Under the pieces are notes generated by a model, which saw only the letters and a program-made list of their open reading frames with translations, was not told where the DNA came from and ran no database searches. 40,451 nucleotides of DNA from an uncultured Saprospiraceae bacterium (lineage in GTDB: Bacteria > Bacteroidota > Bacteroidia > Chitinophagales > Saprospiraceae): NCBI GenBank assembly GCA_937923465.1, contig CALDUB010000316.1, positions 1 to 40,451 on the forward strand, in the 5' to 3' direction. Within the stretch, counting starts at the first letter, position 1; each line of letters opens with the position of its first letter. Positions 30,165 through 39,810 of this stretch are shown here, in pieces. Both the position numbers and the translations under genes were made by a program.

Positions 30165-30213
30165 AGTGCCAACGGCACGACAGCCTTCAGCCTTGTACGT
30201 AAGTGCAAGGATT
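30165..30213. repeat. 49-bp two-hairpin dispersed repeat, copy 2
   Basis: agtgccaacggcacgacagccttcagccttgtacgtaagtgcaaggatt; contains GTGCC-AAC-GGCAC and CCTTGTAC-GTAA-GTGCAAGG. Confidence 0.8.
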
Positions 30214-30223
30214 CCTCAAACAA

Positions 30224-30258
30224 AAAAAAGGCAATGCGATAAACGCATTGCCTTTTTT
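30224..30258. terminator. Bidirectional terminator
   Basis: AAAAAAGGCAATGCG-ataaa-CGCATTGCCTTTTTT between convergent genes. Confidence 0.85.
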
Positions 30259-30353
30259 GGAGAAGGTAGCCTAAAAACCAAGTTTAAAAATGAATGGCGG
30301 AAAAAAGTCTAAAAGCGAACTTTAAAACTCTACAACCATATAACTCTAAAACT

Positions 30354-30719
30354 TTACTTAACCGCTACAGTCTTTGTCATTACACCCGTATAAGAGCGCA
30401 ATTCGATTTCATAATCACCTGGTTCAAAAGTACTGTAATCCAATTCATAGATTGTATTAACAGGTAAAGACGAAAGTTCATCATTCATGACGACTTCGCC
30501 ATTAGAATTTTTAACTTTTAGGTCACTGAGGTTGACTTGAACCGTTTCAAAGTCAATGTAGATAACTTGATTAGATGCGTCTTCGTAAAAGGTTTCTTCG
30601 GAAACTGATATTGTAGTAATTGAAGAATCGTCAGTTAGGGAAACAGAAGTCTGAGCAAATAATGTACTGCCGAAACCTAATAGGCACAACAATCCTGAGA
30701 GTATAAATTTGCGTTCCAT
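30354..30719 (-). CDS. Small secreted protein resembling a stand-alone beta-sandwich / sorting-domain-like module
   Basis: 121 aa; signal peptide LLCLLGFGSTLFAQ; C-terminus FEPGDYEIELRSYTGVMTKTVAVK resembles T9SS type-A sorting domains. Confidence 0.6.
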   Translation of the reverse strand: MERKFILSGLLCLLGFGSTLFAQTSVSLTDDSSITTISVSEETFYEDASNQVIYIDFETVQVNLSDLKVKNSNGEVVMNDELSSLPVNTIYELDYSTFEPGDYEIELRSYTGVMTKTVAVK

Positions 30720-30966
30720 TAATAGTAGTAGTTTAAAGAGCGTTTGTCAAAATATTTATTCAAAAATAGAGGAAATTTGAGATGTTTAATAACGTGCGAC
30801 CGAGATATAAAACTCAATTAGGGTTTGCATATTGTGTTGTTAACGAAAAATTTCAGAAAAGATACACTTTACCCAATTTAAAGTCGCGCATAAGCGTTTA
30901 TCTTCGCCATTTCGTTTGGATACTATATCCGTTAAATTTTTGTTAAGAATTATTAATAAATCTAAC

Positions 30967-31809
30967 ATGCGTCAAAAAATCTTCCTTTTACTACAAATTG
31001 CCACCTTTTGTGTTTTTGCGGGACGCGCTTACCAGCACATATTTTGGGATGCGCCTTTTCGCAGTATTTTATGGTCTGAGAGCTGGATGTCTTGGCTGGT
31101 AGAGGGCGTATGGGGAATGCAGTGGACTGATTATGTACGTAGCCCTGATACGAATGCAATGATTGACAACTTGACGATTAATCATGGTTATTTTTATGCC
31201 TTTTGTGCGCTTATTACTGCGTTTATTCGCGTTTTACCACGTTTTGTACGTCCTATTCTTTTGTTAGGATCAGTATCGTTGACATTGCTAGCATTTATGT
31301 ACACCAAGGATAAATGGTTTCACTTTGGGCAATTCTTTGAATATAGCCTGCAAGTAGGTAGCCCAATTCTATTGTGGTTCCTCCTCCGAGACGAAAAGTT
31401 ACCGACCGAGAAATTTATAAAGATAATGAAGGTGCTGATTGGTATCACCTTCGTTTGTCATGGTTTATACGCATTGAATTACTATCCACGTCCTGGCAAT
31501 TTTGTCCAAATGACGATGAGCATACTCGGCATAGGAGAAGAAAGTGCTTTTAGCTTTTTGACCTTTGCGGGCATTATGGATTTTGTGATTGCTATTGGTA
31601 TTTTTCTACCGCGCAAGATTGCAATTCCTTTGTTGATTTATGCTTGTATCTGGGGATTTGGGACGTCGATAGCACGGGTTTGGGCTAATTTCTATCCTGA
31701 ATTTTGGGCGGATTCTTTGCATCAGTGGGTGGGGGAGACTGTTATGCGGTTTCCGCATTTTTTGGTGGCTTTTGGGGTTTTGGTTTGGGAGTGGGAGGAA
31801 GGGGATTAG
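30967..31809 (+). CDS. Multi-TM hypothetical membrane protein
   Basis: Internal start MRQKIFLLLQIATFCVFAGRAYQHIFW...; several TM segments. The upstream extension of ORF 30916 is probably not translated. Confidence 0.7.
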   Translation: MRQKIFLLLQIATFCVFAGRAYQHIFWDAPFRSILWSESWMSWLVEGVWGMQWTDYVRSPDTNAMIDNLTINHGYFYAFCALITAFIRVLPRFVRPILLLGSVSLTLLAFMYTKDKWFHFGQFFEYSLQVGSPILLWFLLRDEKLPTEKFIKIMKVLIGITFVCHGLYALNYYPRPGNFVQMTMSILGIGEESAFSFLTFAGIMDFVIAIGIFLPRKIAIPLLIYACIWGFGTSIARVWANFYPEFWADSLHQWVGETVMRFPHFLVAFGVLVWEWEEGD

Positions 31810-31842
31810 AAGAAAAAGAGCTAACAAACCCCCAAACAAAAA

Positions 31843-31874
31843 AATCCCAAGCTTCATCAAAAAAGCTCGGGATT
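31843..31874. terminator. Stem-loop terminator between convergent genes
   Basis: AATCCCAAGCTT-N8-AAGCTCGGGATT flanked on the left by an A-run (T-run on the minus strand). Confidence 0.6.
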
Positions 31875-31940
31875 CCCCTACTAAAAAATAGTATAAAACA
31901 GCAACCCACAACCCACAACCTCACAACCCATTAAACCGCA

Positions 31941-32924
31941 TTACCGTCCCAATATCTCCGCCATACGCACCAAGTCCTTATTCAGAGTCTTAGACTTATT
32001 AATAGCATCTTCAAACGCCGTGTACTTAATCTTATCATTAACGATACCGACAGCCACATTTTCTTTTCCATTCATTAGACCTTCCACAGCATGGAAACCC
32101 AAACGACTAGACAAAACACGGTCAAAACCTGAAGGAGAACCCCCACGTTGCAAGTGCCCAACGACAGTTGTTCTGATATCAAACATGTCTAATTCTTCCT
32201 TGACCTGTGCTGCGATTTCACGGGCACGACCAGATTTATTTCCCTCTGCCACCAATACCAAACTAAACATTTTTTTACGTTTAGCCGACTTTCTTAATCG
32301 CTCAATGATACTTTCCAAAGGCGTATCTGTCTCCGGTAAAAGTACCATTTCTGCACCACCACTAATACCAACATTCAAGGCAATAAAACCTGCATGACGC
32401 CCCATTACTTCTACAAAAAACAAGCGATTGTGCGACTCTGCCGTATCACGGATTTTGTCCACAGCCTCCATAGCTGTATTCACCGCTGTATCAAAACCAA
32501 TGGTGTAATCCGTTCCGTAAATATCATTATCAATCGTACCTGGAATACCGATGAAAGGAATATTATATTCCTGCGAAAAAATGCTTGCACCAGTAAAAGT
32601 ACCGTCACCACCAATCGCAATACAGGCATCAATATCGTGCGCTAAAAGCGACTCATAAGCAGATTTACGTCCCTCGGGTGTACGAAAACGGTCACTACGT
32701 GCTGTTTTTAAAACTGTACCACCACGTTGTAGGATATTACCCACATTACGTTTTTCTAATCGACGAATATCGCAATCAATCATACCTTCGTACCCTCTGT
32801 GGATACCATAAACATGCAAGTCATGGAATGCAGCTGTACGCACCACAGCTCGGATAGCTGAGTTCATTCCTGGTGCGTCTCCTCCTGATGTAAATACTGC
32901 GATACGTTTAATTTCTCTACTCAT
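31941..32924 (-). CDS. pfkA: ATP-dependent 6-phosphofructokinase
   Basis: 327 aa; IAVFTSGGDAPGMNSAIRAVVR, CIAIGGDGTFTGA, GIPGTIDNDIYGTDYTIGFDTA, VEVMGRHAGFIAL, GHLQRGGSPSGFDR. Confidence 0.97.
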   Translation of the reverse strand: MSREIKRIAVFTSGGDAPGMNSAIRAVVRTAAFHDLHVYGIHRGYEGMIDCDIRRLEKRNVGNILQRGGTVLKTARSDRFRTPEGRKSAYESLLAHDIDACIAIGGDGTFTGASIFSQEYNIPFIGIPGTIDNDIYGTDYTIGFDTAVNTAMEAVDKIRDTAESHNRLFFVEVMGRHAGFIALNVGISGGAEMVLLPETDTPLESIIERLRKSAKRKKMFSLVLVAEGNKSGRAREIAAQVKEELDMFDIRTTVVGHLQRGGSPSGFDRVLSSRLGFHAVEGLMNGKENVAVGIVNDKIKYTAFEDAINKSKTLNKDLVRMAEILGR

Positions 32925-33219
32925 TTCTTATTTATTGACAGTTATCGGTTGACTATTGAGGGGCAATCGATAACTTTCTCTATTATGATGTTTGTACTTG
33001 TAGGTACTATGGTCAAAAGTGTGGGAGGATTATTAAAATTACTCTTTGTTTCTAATTTTTAGGAGTCAGGAGTCAGGTTGCTCTAAATTATACATTTGTA
33101 TTCGTACAAGTTAGAATAGTCTGACTCCTCGTTCCTGACACCTGACTCCTAAAATCCAACAAATCGACAAAATAATTTATCAATCCACAGTTTTTACTAT
33201 AGAACCATATTTTATAATT

Positions 33220-34107
33220 CTACTCTTCTAATTCTTCTTCTTTTCCTTTTTTTGATTCTTTCCAAGCTTTTTCTAGATGATAAGCCACTAAATTATCAAT
33301 TGGCGCTTTAACTATTTGTCCCATATTCAAGCCAAATTCAGCAACAACCTCGCGCAATGGTTCTTCAAAAAAATGTGCAATCGAACCCACAAAATGAATA
33401 GGCAAAGTCTTATGACCTTCATATTTGCAAACATGACGTTTTACAAACTCTTGAAAACTCTCTTTAGACAATTCTTTCACAAATGGATGATAGTAATGCG
33501 CATTCAAGAAGCGTGTAAAACGCGAAAGATAGAGATTAGGATGCGGTTTTTCGTATAAATTATCTAAAATTTCACTTTTACCACCTTCTACTTCTTTTTC
33601 AAACTCAGTCATGAGCTCGGCGGGCATTTCACGATAAAAGTAGGCTTGAATGAGTTTTCTACCCAAATGAGTCCCGCTCCCTTCATCACCAATCAGGTAA
33701 CCCAAATTCGTCACATTGTCCGCTTCATATATGCCGTCGTATAGACAAGAATTGGAGCCAGTACCCAAAATGCAAGCAATACCAGGAGAGTCGCCACATG
33801 TTGCACGTGCAGAAGCCAAAAGGTCGTGCTGTACTTCTATTTTTGCTTTAGGAAAAATCACCTTTAAGGCATCAGAAATCACTTTTTTGCGCTTAGCATC
33901 CCAACATCCTGAGCCATAAAAAATAACCCTCGAAGCAGAAGCCACAGGCATTTTATGTACGAATTCCTTCTGTAATTCTGTGATAATATCAGCCGTTTTC
34001 CAAGCGTTTGGATTAAACCCCTTGGTACTGAATGTTGCCCCTTTTTCTCCATTGATTACGGGTGTCCAATCCGCCTTAGTAGAGCCGCTATCTGCAATAA
34101 ATATCAT
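33220..34107 (-). CDS. BadF/BadG/BcrA/BcrD-type ATPase / N-acetylglucosamine kinase-like
   Basis: 295 aa; MIFIADSGSTKADW, ACILGTGSNSCLYDG, LGYLIGDEGSGTHLGRK. Confidence 0.88.
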   Translation of the reverse strand: MIFIADSGSTKADWTPVINGEKGATFSTKGFNPNAWKTADIITELQKEFVHKMPVASASRVIFYGSGCWDAKRKKVISDALKVIFPKAKIEVQHDLLASARATCGDSPGIACILGTGSNSCLYDGIYEADNVTNLGYLIGDEGSGTHLGRKLIQAYFYREMPAELMTEFEKEVEGGKSEILDNLYEKPHPNLYLSRFTRFLNAHYYHPFVKELSKESFQEFVKRHVCKYEGHKTLPIHFVGSIAHFFEEPLREVVAEFGLNMGQIVKAPIDNLVAYHLEKAWKESKKGKEEELEE

Positions 34108-34299
34108 CTTGCTGTTAAATTGGTTGAGTTCGAAAATATAGTTGATGTAGAAAATTAAAAAACATCAAACTAAAGTCTCATCTGTGAGTCAGTGAAGTAA
34201 AGGTAGTGTAAATTTTACACTAAGTAAAGATATTTTTATTGAAAATTTAGAAAGCGAAAATAATGCATTGTGAATCAGTAACTTATGAAATAGGCAGGA

Positions 34300-35295
34300 T
34301 TACTTTTTTTCTAATAAGTCAGAATATTCTTTTTCTAATTGGCTCTTATCTAAGGGGTGAACACCTACTTTTTCACAAACTTGTCCACCTGCCAAATTGG
34401 ATAATATAGCAATATCTTTCATGCTCAAACCTAAACCTAATCCGCATGCTGCGACGGCAATAACGGTGTCTCCAGCACCACAGACATCCCGAATCTGGCG
34501 GGGGCGTGTCGGTATGATTTTAGCACTTTTTTTATCATCATAAAATAGACCCTTTTCAGACAAAGTGATGAGCGAAAAGTCATTTTTTAATCGCTTCCGA
34601 ATCTGCTTTCCTGTTTCTTCTAGGGATGCTTCGCTTGTTTTGATTTCGATAGGAAGACTCTCTCTAATTTCTTTTAAGTTAGGCTTAAATAAATTCACCT
34701 TTTTGTACGCCCAAAAATTCTTTTTCTTAGGGTCGACAGCGGTTGCAATTCCTTTTCGAAGCGCGATTTTAACAACTGATTTAATCAATTTTTTAGTCAA
34801 AACTCCTTTATTGTAATCTTGAAAAAGGATGACATCTACTTCGTTGTCAGATAGAATATTATTTACCTTTTCCAATATTTTCTTTCCTTCTTTTTTAGTC
34901 AAATCAAAAGTATCCTCTCTATCTACGCGCAAGAGATGCTGATTAGCAGCTAAAATACGAGTTTTTGTAGTTGTTTGGCGTTTTTTTGAAAGGACAATGC
35001 CGTCATTCAATAAATGATGAGCAGGCAATAAATCTAAAAACCTCTTCCCATTATCATCCGAACCAATAACCGAACACAAGTAGGCTTGTGCACCCAAAGC
35101 AGCAATATTTAAAGCAACATTTGCAGCACCTCCAAGACGAATTTCTTCCTCCCTGAGTTGCACCACAGGCACAGGCGCCTCTGGTGAAATCCTGTCAATA
35201 CTTCCCGTCAAATATCTATCAATCATCACATCACCAATGATTAATACCTTAAGATTATTGAATCTTTTAAATAAATTTTGTGCTCTTTTTTGCAT
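34300..35295 (-). CDS. rfaE1: PfkB-family D-glycero-beta-D-manno-heptose-7-phosphate kinase (RfaE1/HldE domain I)
   Basis: 331 aa; VLIIGDVMIDRYLTGSIDRISPEAPVPVVQLREEEIRLGGAANVALNIAALG, DVCGAGDTVIAVAACGL. No adenylyltransferase domain is present. Confidence 0.85.
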   Translation of the reverse strand: MQKRAQNLFKRFNNLKVLIIGDVMIDRYLTGSIDRISPEAPVPVVQLREEEIRLGGAANVALNIAALGAQAYLCSVIGSDDNGKRFLDLLPAHHLLNDGIVLSKKRQTTTKTRILAANQHLLRVDREDTFDLTKKEGKKILEKVNNILSDNEVDVILFQDYNKGVLTKKLIKSVVKIALRKGIATAVDPKKKNFWAYKKVNLFKPNLKEIRESLPIEIKTSEASLEETGKQIRKRLKNDFSLITLSEKGLFYDDKKSAKIIPTRPRQIRDVCGAGDTVIAVAACGLGLGLSMKDIAILSNLAGGQVCEKVGVHPLDKSQLEKEYSDLLEKK

Positions 35296-35559
35296 ATTCT
35301 TTTTTATAAGGAGAGGGCTTGAATTGGAGAATAATTTTTGCTCAGAAAAGCCCAGTGTCTAATATCTAACTGAATTAACATTTAAACTTGTATTTGATTT
35401 TGGAGACCTAAAAAAATCTCATTTTTTTCCCTCTGCTCTCTCGTACAAGTGTTCTTTGCAAGCTACGCTCGAAAAAAAAACTCTGCGTCTCCCCGTCTCT
35501 GCGTTCAATTACATACCACGAGTTTAAATGTCAGTTCGTCTAACGTCTAACATCCTTTT

Positions 35560-36798
35560 TTAAAGCTCAATCTTAATATAATCAATCACTCCAGCAGACG
35601 CCCCTTCATTCTCCAATATATAATCCCTAGCCTTACCCGCCGCTTCTTTTAGGTTCTCTTCATCAGTCAAATTAACAAACACTTTCATTAAATCCTGACT
35701 ATCATTCACAACAAAACCACCACCTGAATCAACTAAGTAAACTGCCTCGGTAAATTTCCGATACTTAGGTCCAAAAATAACTGGCAAGCCGTGCGCCATT
35801 GGTTCTAAAGTATTGTGAATTCCTGCACCAAATCCGCCGCCAATATAAGCCAAATCTCCGTACTTATACAAACGAGAAAGAAGCCCAATATTATCAATTA
35901 AAAGAACTCGAAAATCATTTATATTTTGCTCGTTGACCTTAGAAAAACGTACAGAAGAAAAAGGTAGTATTGCCTCGATTTGCTTTAAATGTTTTTCTCC
36001 AATTTCGTGTGGCGCAATAATAAATTTCCAATCAGAAAATACCTTATTCGCTATGACACCAGACAGTGTTTTTTCATCCTGTCCCCAAGTACTGCCACAA
36101 ATCAATAGGGGAGAATTTCCTTTAAATTGAGCAGCTAGTGGTATAGATTTTCCTATTTCTGCAATGCTCAAAACTCTATCAATACGCGTATCTCCCGATA
36201 ACTTAATATGCTGAATATCAATGTCTAATAAGTTTTTTTTCGACAATTCATCTTGCACAAAAATACAGTCGAAAAAGTGGAGCATCTTGCGATGCAAACT
36301 ACCATGAAATTTAAAGAAGATTTGTTCTTTTCTAAAAATAGATGAAATTAATATTGTAGGAATAGAACGGCGTTTTAACTCGAAGAGATGATGATACCAA
36401 AATTCATATTTGACGAAAACTGAGTAATCTGGACGCAGGGCATCAATAAATTTTCGTGCATTATTCTTGGTATCCAAAGGCAGATAAAAAACAGCATCTG
36501 CGACAGCGTAGTTTTTGCGGATTTCATAACCAGAAGGGGAGTAGAACGTGACCACAATTTTCCAGTCGGGTCTATCTTTTTTTAGTCCTTCAATAACAGG
36601 GCGCCCCTGTTCAAATTCACCCAAAGAAGCACAATGAAACCAAATTAATTGACCTTCATTTTGCGCCCGAAACGCAGTTGTTTTTGAAAATAAATCTCGA
36701 CGACCAGACACCCAAAGCTGCGCCTTTGGATTAAAGAATGACGCAATGCCAATTCCTAATCGGTAAAGAAAAATTCCAAAATTATAAAGTACAATCAT
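35560..36798 (-). CDS. waaA: 3-deoxy-D-manno-octulosonic acid (Kdo) transferase
   Basis: 412 aa; LIWFHCASLGEFEQGRPVIEGLK, FYSPSGYEIRKNY, GDLAYIGGGFGAGIHNTLEPMAHGLPVIFGPKY. Confidence 0.94.
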   Translation of the reverse strand: MIVLYNFGIFLYRLGIGIASFFNPKAQLWVSGRRDLFSKTTAFRAQNEGQLIWFHCASLGEFEQGRPVIEGLKKDRPDWKIVVTFYSPSGYEIRKNYAVADAVFYLPLDTKNNARKFIDALRPDYSVFVKYEFWYHHLFELKRRSIPTILISSIFRKEQIFFKFHGSLHRKMLHFFDCIFVQDELSKKNLLDIDIQHIKLSGDTRIDRVLSIAEIGKSIPLAAQFKGNSPLLICGSTWGQDEKTLSGVIANKVFSDWKFIIAPHEIGEKHLKQIEAILPFSSVRFSKVNEQNINDFRVLLIDNIGLLSRLYKYGDLAYIGGGFGAGIHNTLEPMAHGLPVIFGPKYRKFTEAVYLVDSGGGFVVNDSQDLMKVFVNLTDEENLKEAAGKARDYILENEGASAGVIDYIKIEL

Positions 36799-36883
36799 TT
36801 GGAGGAAATGAATAGTTTTGACGTTGGATTACAAACAAGTCTAATGGCGAAAAATTTAATATCCGACACCTTCCAAAATAAAA

Positions 36884-36915
36884 AAACGGTAGAGTTCGTA
36901 AAAACTCTACCGTTT
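36884..36915 (-). terminator. Rho-independent terminator
   Basis: AAACGGTAGAGTT-cgtaaa-AACTCTACCGTTT, followed on the minus strand by TTTTATTTT. Confidence 0.75.
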
Positions 36916-37030
36916 AATTTTTCCGTTCTCCGTTAAATCGTGTGACAGGAAAAAATGAAAAGCTAAAATCAAATAAATGCTTAGTTTTTTAGTTTTTTCA
37001 TGTCACTTTCACACGATTTGACGGAGAACC
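36884..37030 (-). ncRNA. Candidate structured RNA: long hairpin plus terminator between queA and waaA
   Basis: Outer arms GTTCTCCGTTAAATCGTGTGA (36925-36945) and TCACACGATTTGACGGAGAAC (37009-37029) pair over 21 positions (one mismatch, or G-U in RNA). A further AT-rich inner stem and the terminator follow. Confidence 0.4.
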
Positions 37031-37110
37031 AATTTTTCTTATAAATGTTGATAGTCAAAACAGAAAGCCAAGTTCAATGTCAAGGCAATCTAATAACCGT
37101 CAACCAATAA

Positions 37111-38175
37111 TTAGAGAATTAACATCGCATCTCCATAACTGAAGAAACGGTACTTCTCTTTAACAGCCTGCTCGTAAGCCTCACGGATTAAAGCTTCACC
37201 ACCAAAAGCAGAGACCATAATCAAGAGACTTGATTTAGGCAAGTGCAAATTAGTAATCATACAGTCTGCAATACTAAACTCGTAAGGAGGATAGATGAAT
37301 AAATTTGTCCAACCTTCTGCTGGTTTCAACAAATCATCCGCAGAAACAGCCGTTTCGATAGAACGCATAGATGTCGTTCCAACTGCACAGACGCGTTTTC
37401 CTGCAACTTTTGCTTTGTTTACAACTTCTACTGCCGAAGCGGGAACTTTAAAGTACTCCGCATCCATTTTGTGCTTAGATAAATCTTCTACATCGATACT
37501 ACGGAAAGTACCAAGACCGACATGTAGAGTCAACTCAGCAGAATTAACACCCTTAATCTCAAAGCGCTTTAACAACTCATGGCTAAAGTGTAAACCTGCC
37601 GTAGGGGCAGCTACAGCACCTACTTCTGATGCATAAAGAGTTTGGTAACGTTCTCTATCTTCTGGTTCCGCATCGCGGTTGAGGTATTTAGGCAAAGGTG
37701 TTTTTCCTAAAATTTGAAGAATATCTAAAAATTCTTGAGTAGTACCTTCAAATAAAAAGCGGATAGTACGTCCACGAGAAGTTGTATTATCAACAACCTC
37801 CGCAACCAATAAGTCATTGCCATCTGGGTCTGTAAAGTACAATTTATTACCTACACGGATTTTACGTGCAGGGTCAACCAATACATCCCAAAGACGTTGC
37901 TCCTCGTTCAACTGACGCAACAAGAAAACCTCAATGCGTGCACCAGTTTTTTCTTTCTTCCCGTACATACGTGCAGGAAAAACCTTTGTATTGTTGAAAA
38001 TCATCGCATCACCATCATCAAAATATTCTAATATGTCTTTAAACATACGGTGCTCGATTTTACCAGTATCTCTGTGTACGACCATTAGTCGACTCTCATC
38101 ACGATTTGGCGTCGGGTGTTGAGCTATTAGTTCCTCTGGTAACTCGTATTTGAATTGCGATAGTTTAGTCCTCAT
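37111..38175 (-). CDS. queA: S-adenosylmethionine:tRNA ribosyltransferase-isomerase
   Basis: 354 aa; [74 protein letters not shown]. Confidence 0.97.
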   Translation of the reverse strand: MRTKLSQFKYELPEELIAQHPTPNRDESRLMVVHRDTGKIEHRMFKDILEYFDDGDAMIFNNTKVFPARMYGKKEKTGARIEVFLLRQLNEEQRLWDVLVDPARKIRVGNKLYFTDPDGNDLLVAEVVDNTTSRGRTIRFLFEGTTQEFLDILQILGKTPLPKYLNRDAEPEDRERYQTLYASEVGAVAAPTAGLHFSHELLKRFEIKGVNSAELTLHVGLGTFRSIDVEDLSKHKMDAEYFKVPASAVEVVNKAKVAGKRVCAVGTTSMRSIETAVSADDLLKPAEGWTNLFIYPPYEFSIADCMITNLHLPKSSLLIMVSAFGGEALIREAYEQAVKEKYRFFSYGDAMLIL

Positions 38176-38566
38176 AAAAATTTATCTGAAATTTGCTTAA
38201 AAGTTAATCATCGTCTGCTATTTCATATGAAATCTGTGATGATACTCTAAAATATATGTAAAATTCGGCTGTGACGCCTTGCCTATTGATTCTTTGAAAA
38301 AATCCGATGATGAGTGATAGAGAAAAAATAAAAAACCAGTAGTTGTTTGGGCTTTGGTTTCTTATTTTTTTACAATCACAGTTTATCCCGTGTTGCGGGA
38401 GATTTTGCAAAGAACTATATAATAAGGTTTTAGATGCACATTTTGTTCCGCATTTTCATAAAAGGCCGCAAATTTAGTAAAATGCAACGAAGTAATGAAA
38501 GATTCACCAATTGGTTATGCACTATTTTTGCTTTATTCGCATCTTATACCATTATAAAGACTATTT

Positions 38567-39145
38567 ATGTACAATAAAATCCATAATCTTTTAGAAAAAA
38601 AGACACATATTTCTGCAGAATTGCGAAATGACCTCGAAAAATCATGGTGTCACGTCCGAAATTTAGAACGTCATGATTACATTTCAAGAGAAGGAGAGAC
38701 GGAACGTTTTCTCTATTTTGTAGACTCTGGAGCGATGAAAATTTACTACTTGCATGACGGAAAAGAGATATGTGCAGGCTTTGCCTATGACAATTCTTTG
38801 ATATGTTCCTATCCCAGTTTTATTTCAAATCAGCCGTCAGCTTATTATATTCAAGCGATAAAACCTTGCATTTTATTAGGTATAAAAAGAGAAGACTTTT
38901 ACCGAATAGTAGACAAATACCGGGAAATGGAAAGATGTTGGCGCATCATGACGGAAGAGGCATTACTAGGAAGATTGCAACGAGAACTAGAAATATTAAC
39001 TCTAAATCCTGTCGAGAAGTTTGAACGATTAATGACGCGTAGTCCACATGTTTTTAATATTATTCCTCAAAAATACTTAGCCGCTTATTTAGGGATGACA
39101 CCCGAAACATTTAGTCGTGCAAAAGCGACCTTTCAAAAATCTTGA
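38567..39145 (+). CDS. Crp/Fnr family transcriptional regulator
   Basis: 192 aa; cNMP-binding-like N-terminus (DYISREGETERFLYFVDSGAMKIYYLHDGKE) and HTH (IPQKYLAAYLGMTPETFSRAKATF). Confidence 0.88.
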   Translation: MYNKIHNLLEKKTHISAELRNDLEKSWCHVRNLERHDYISREGETERFLYFVDSGAMKIYYLHDGKEICAGFAYDNSLICSYPSFISNQPSAYYIQAIKPCILLGIKREDFYRIVDKYREMERCWRIMTEEALLGRLQRELEILTLNPVEKFERLMTRSPHVFNIIPQKYLAAYLGMTPETFSRAKATFQKS

Positions 39146-39222
39146 TTTCAATCAATTTTTTATTCTCTCATTATTATGACCTTTGTATCGAAGTCGCAAT
39201 CAAAATCAGATAAAGAATTAAA

Positions 39223-39762
39223 ATGAATAAAAAAGAATTTTTAAATTTTTGGAAAGAAGAAGCATCAATTAACTTGCAATTTGTTGAAAACGAATTGGTT
39301 AAGTTAACTGAAGCACAGCTAAACTTCAAGCCAGACGCAGATAAGTGGAGTGTTTTACAATGCGTAGAACATCTTAATCGATACTCAGGATATTATCTAA
39401 AAATAATGGCTGACAAATTATCAAAAGCCAATGAAAAAGGTGCAGAAGAAGTAAAGTACAGTTGGTTTGGTAAGATGTCAATCAAGTCAATACATCCTGA
39501 CAACAGAAAAAAATCTAAAACACTAGGCAGATTAAATCCCACAGAAAGTGAAGTAAATCGACAGATTTTGCAAGATTTTATTGTGCATCAAAAAAATCTT
39601 TTGAGTCTTCTGCAAAAAGCAGAAAAATACTCCGTCAATTCAATAAAAATACCTGCCGATGTTTTTAAACTCTTGAAACTGAGACTAGGAGAATGCTTTG
39701 AATTTGTAATTGTACATCAACAAAGACATATTTTGCAGATAAAAGAGGTGTTGACAAAATAA
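39223..39762 (+). CDS. DinB family protein
   Basis: 179 aa; LTEAQLNFKPDADKWSVLQCVEHLNRYSGYYL ... LGECFEFVIVHQQRHILQIKEV. Confidence 0.88.
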   Translation: MNKKEFLNFWKEEASINLQFVENELVKLTEAQLNFKPDADKWSVLQCVEHLNRYSGYYLKIMADKLSKANEKGAEEVKYSWFGKMSIKSIHPDNRKKSKTLGRLNPTESEVNRQILQDFIVHQKNLLSLLQKAEKYSVNSIKIPADVFKLLKLRLGECFEFVIVHQQRHILQIKEVLTK

Positions 39763-39810
39763 GTTAAAGCAGAAGAAATTCGTGTCTTATCCGCGTTCCA
39801 ATCACACAAC

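Noticed and set aside
31606-31934. Plus and minus ORFs around the 3' end of the membrane protein (31606-31911, 31704-31934, 31742-31924)
   Set aside because: Alternative frames of the real CDS plus terminator and heptamer DNA.
34300-38175. waaA/rfaE1/queA/pfkA block as a novel operon
   Set aside because: Same strand, but separated by gaps with a terminator and repeats; products are ordinary LPS-core, tRNA-modification and glycolysis enzymes.
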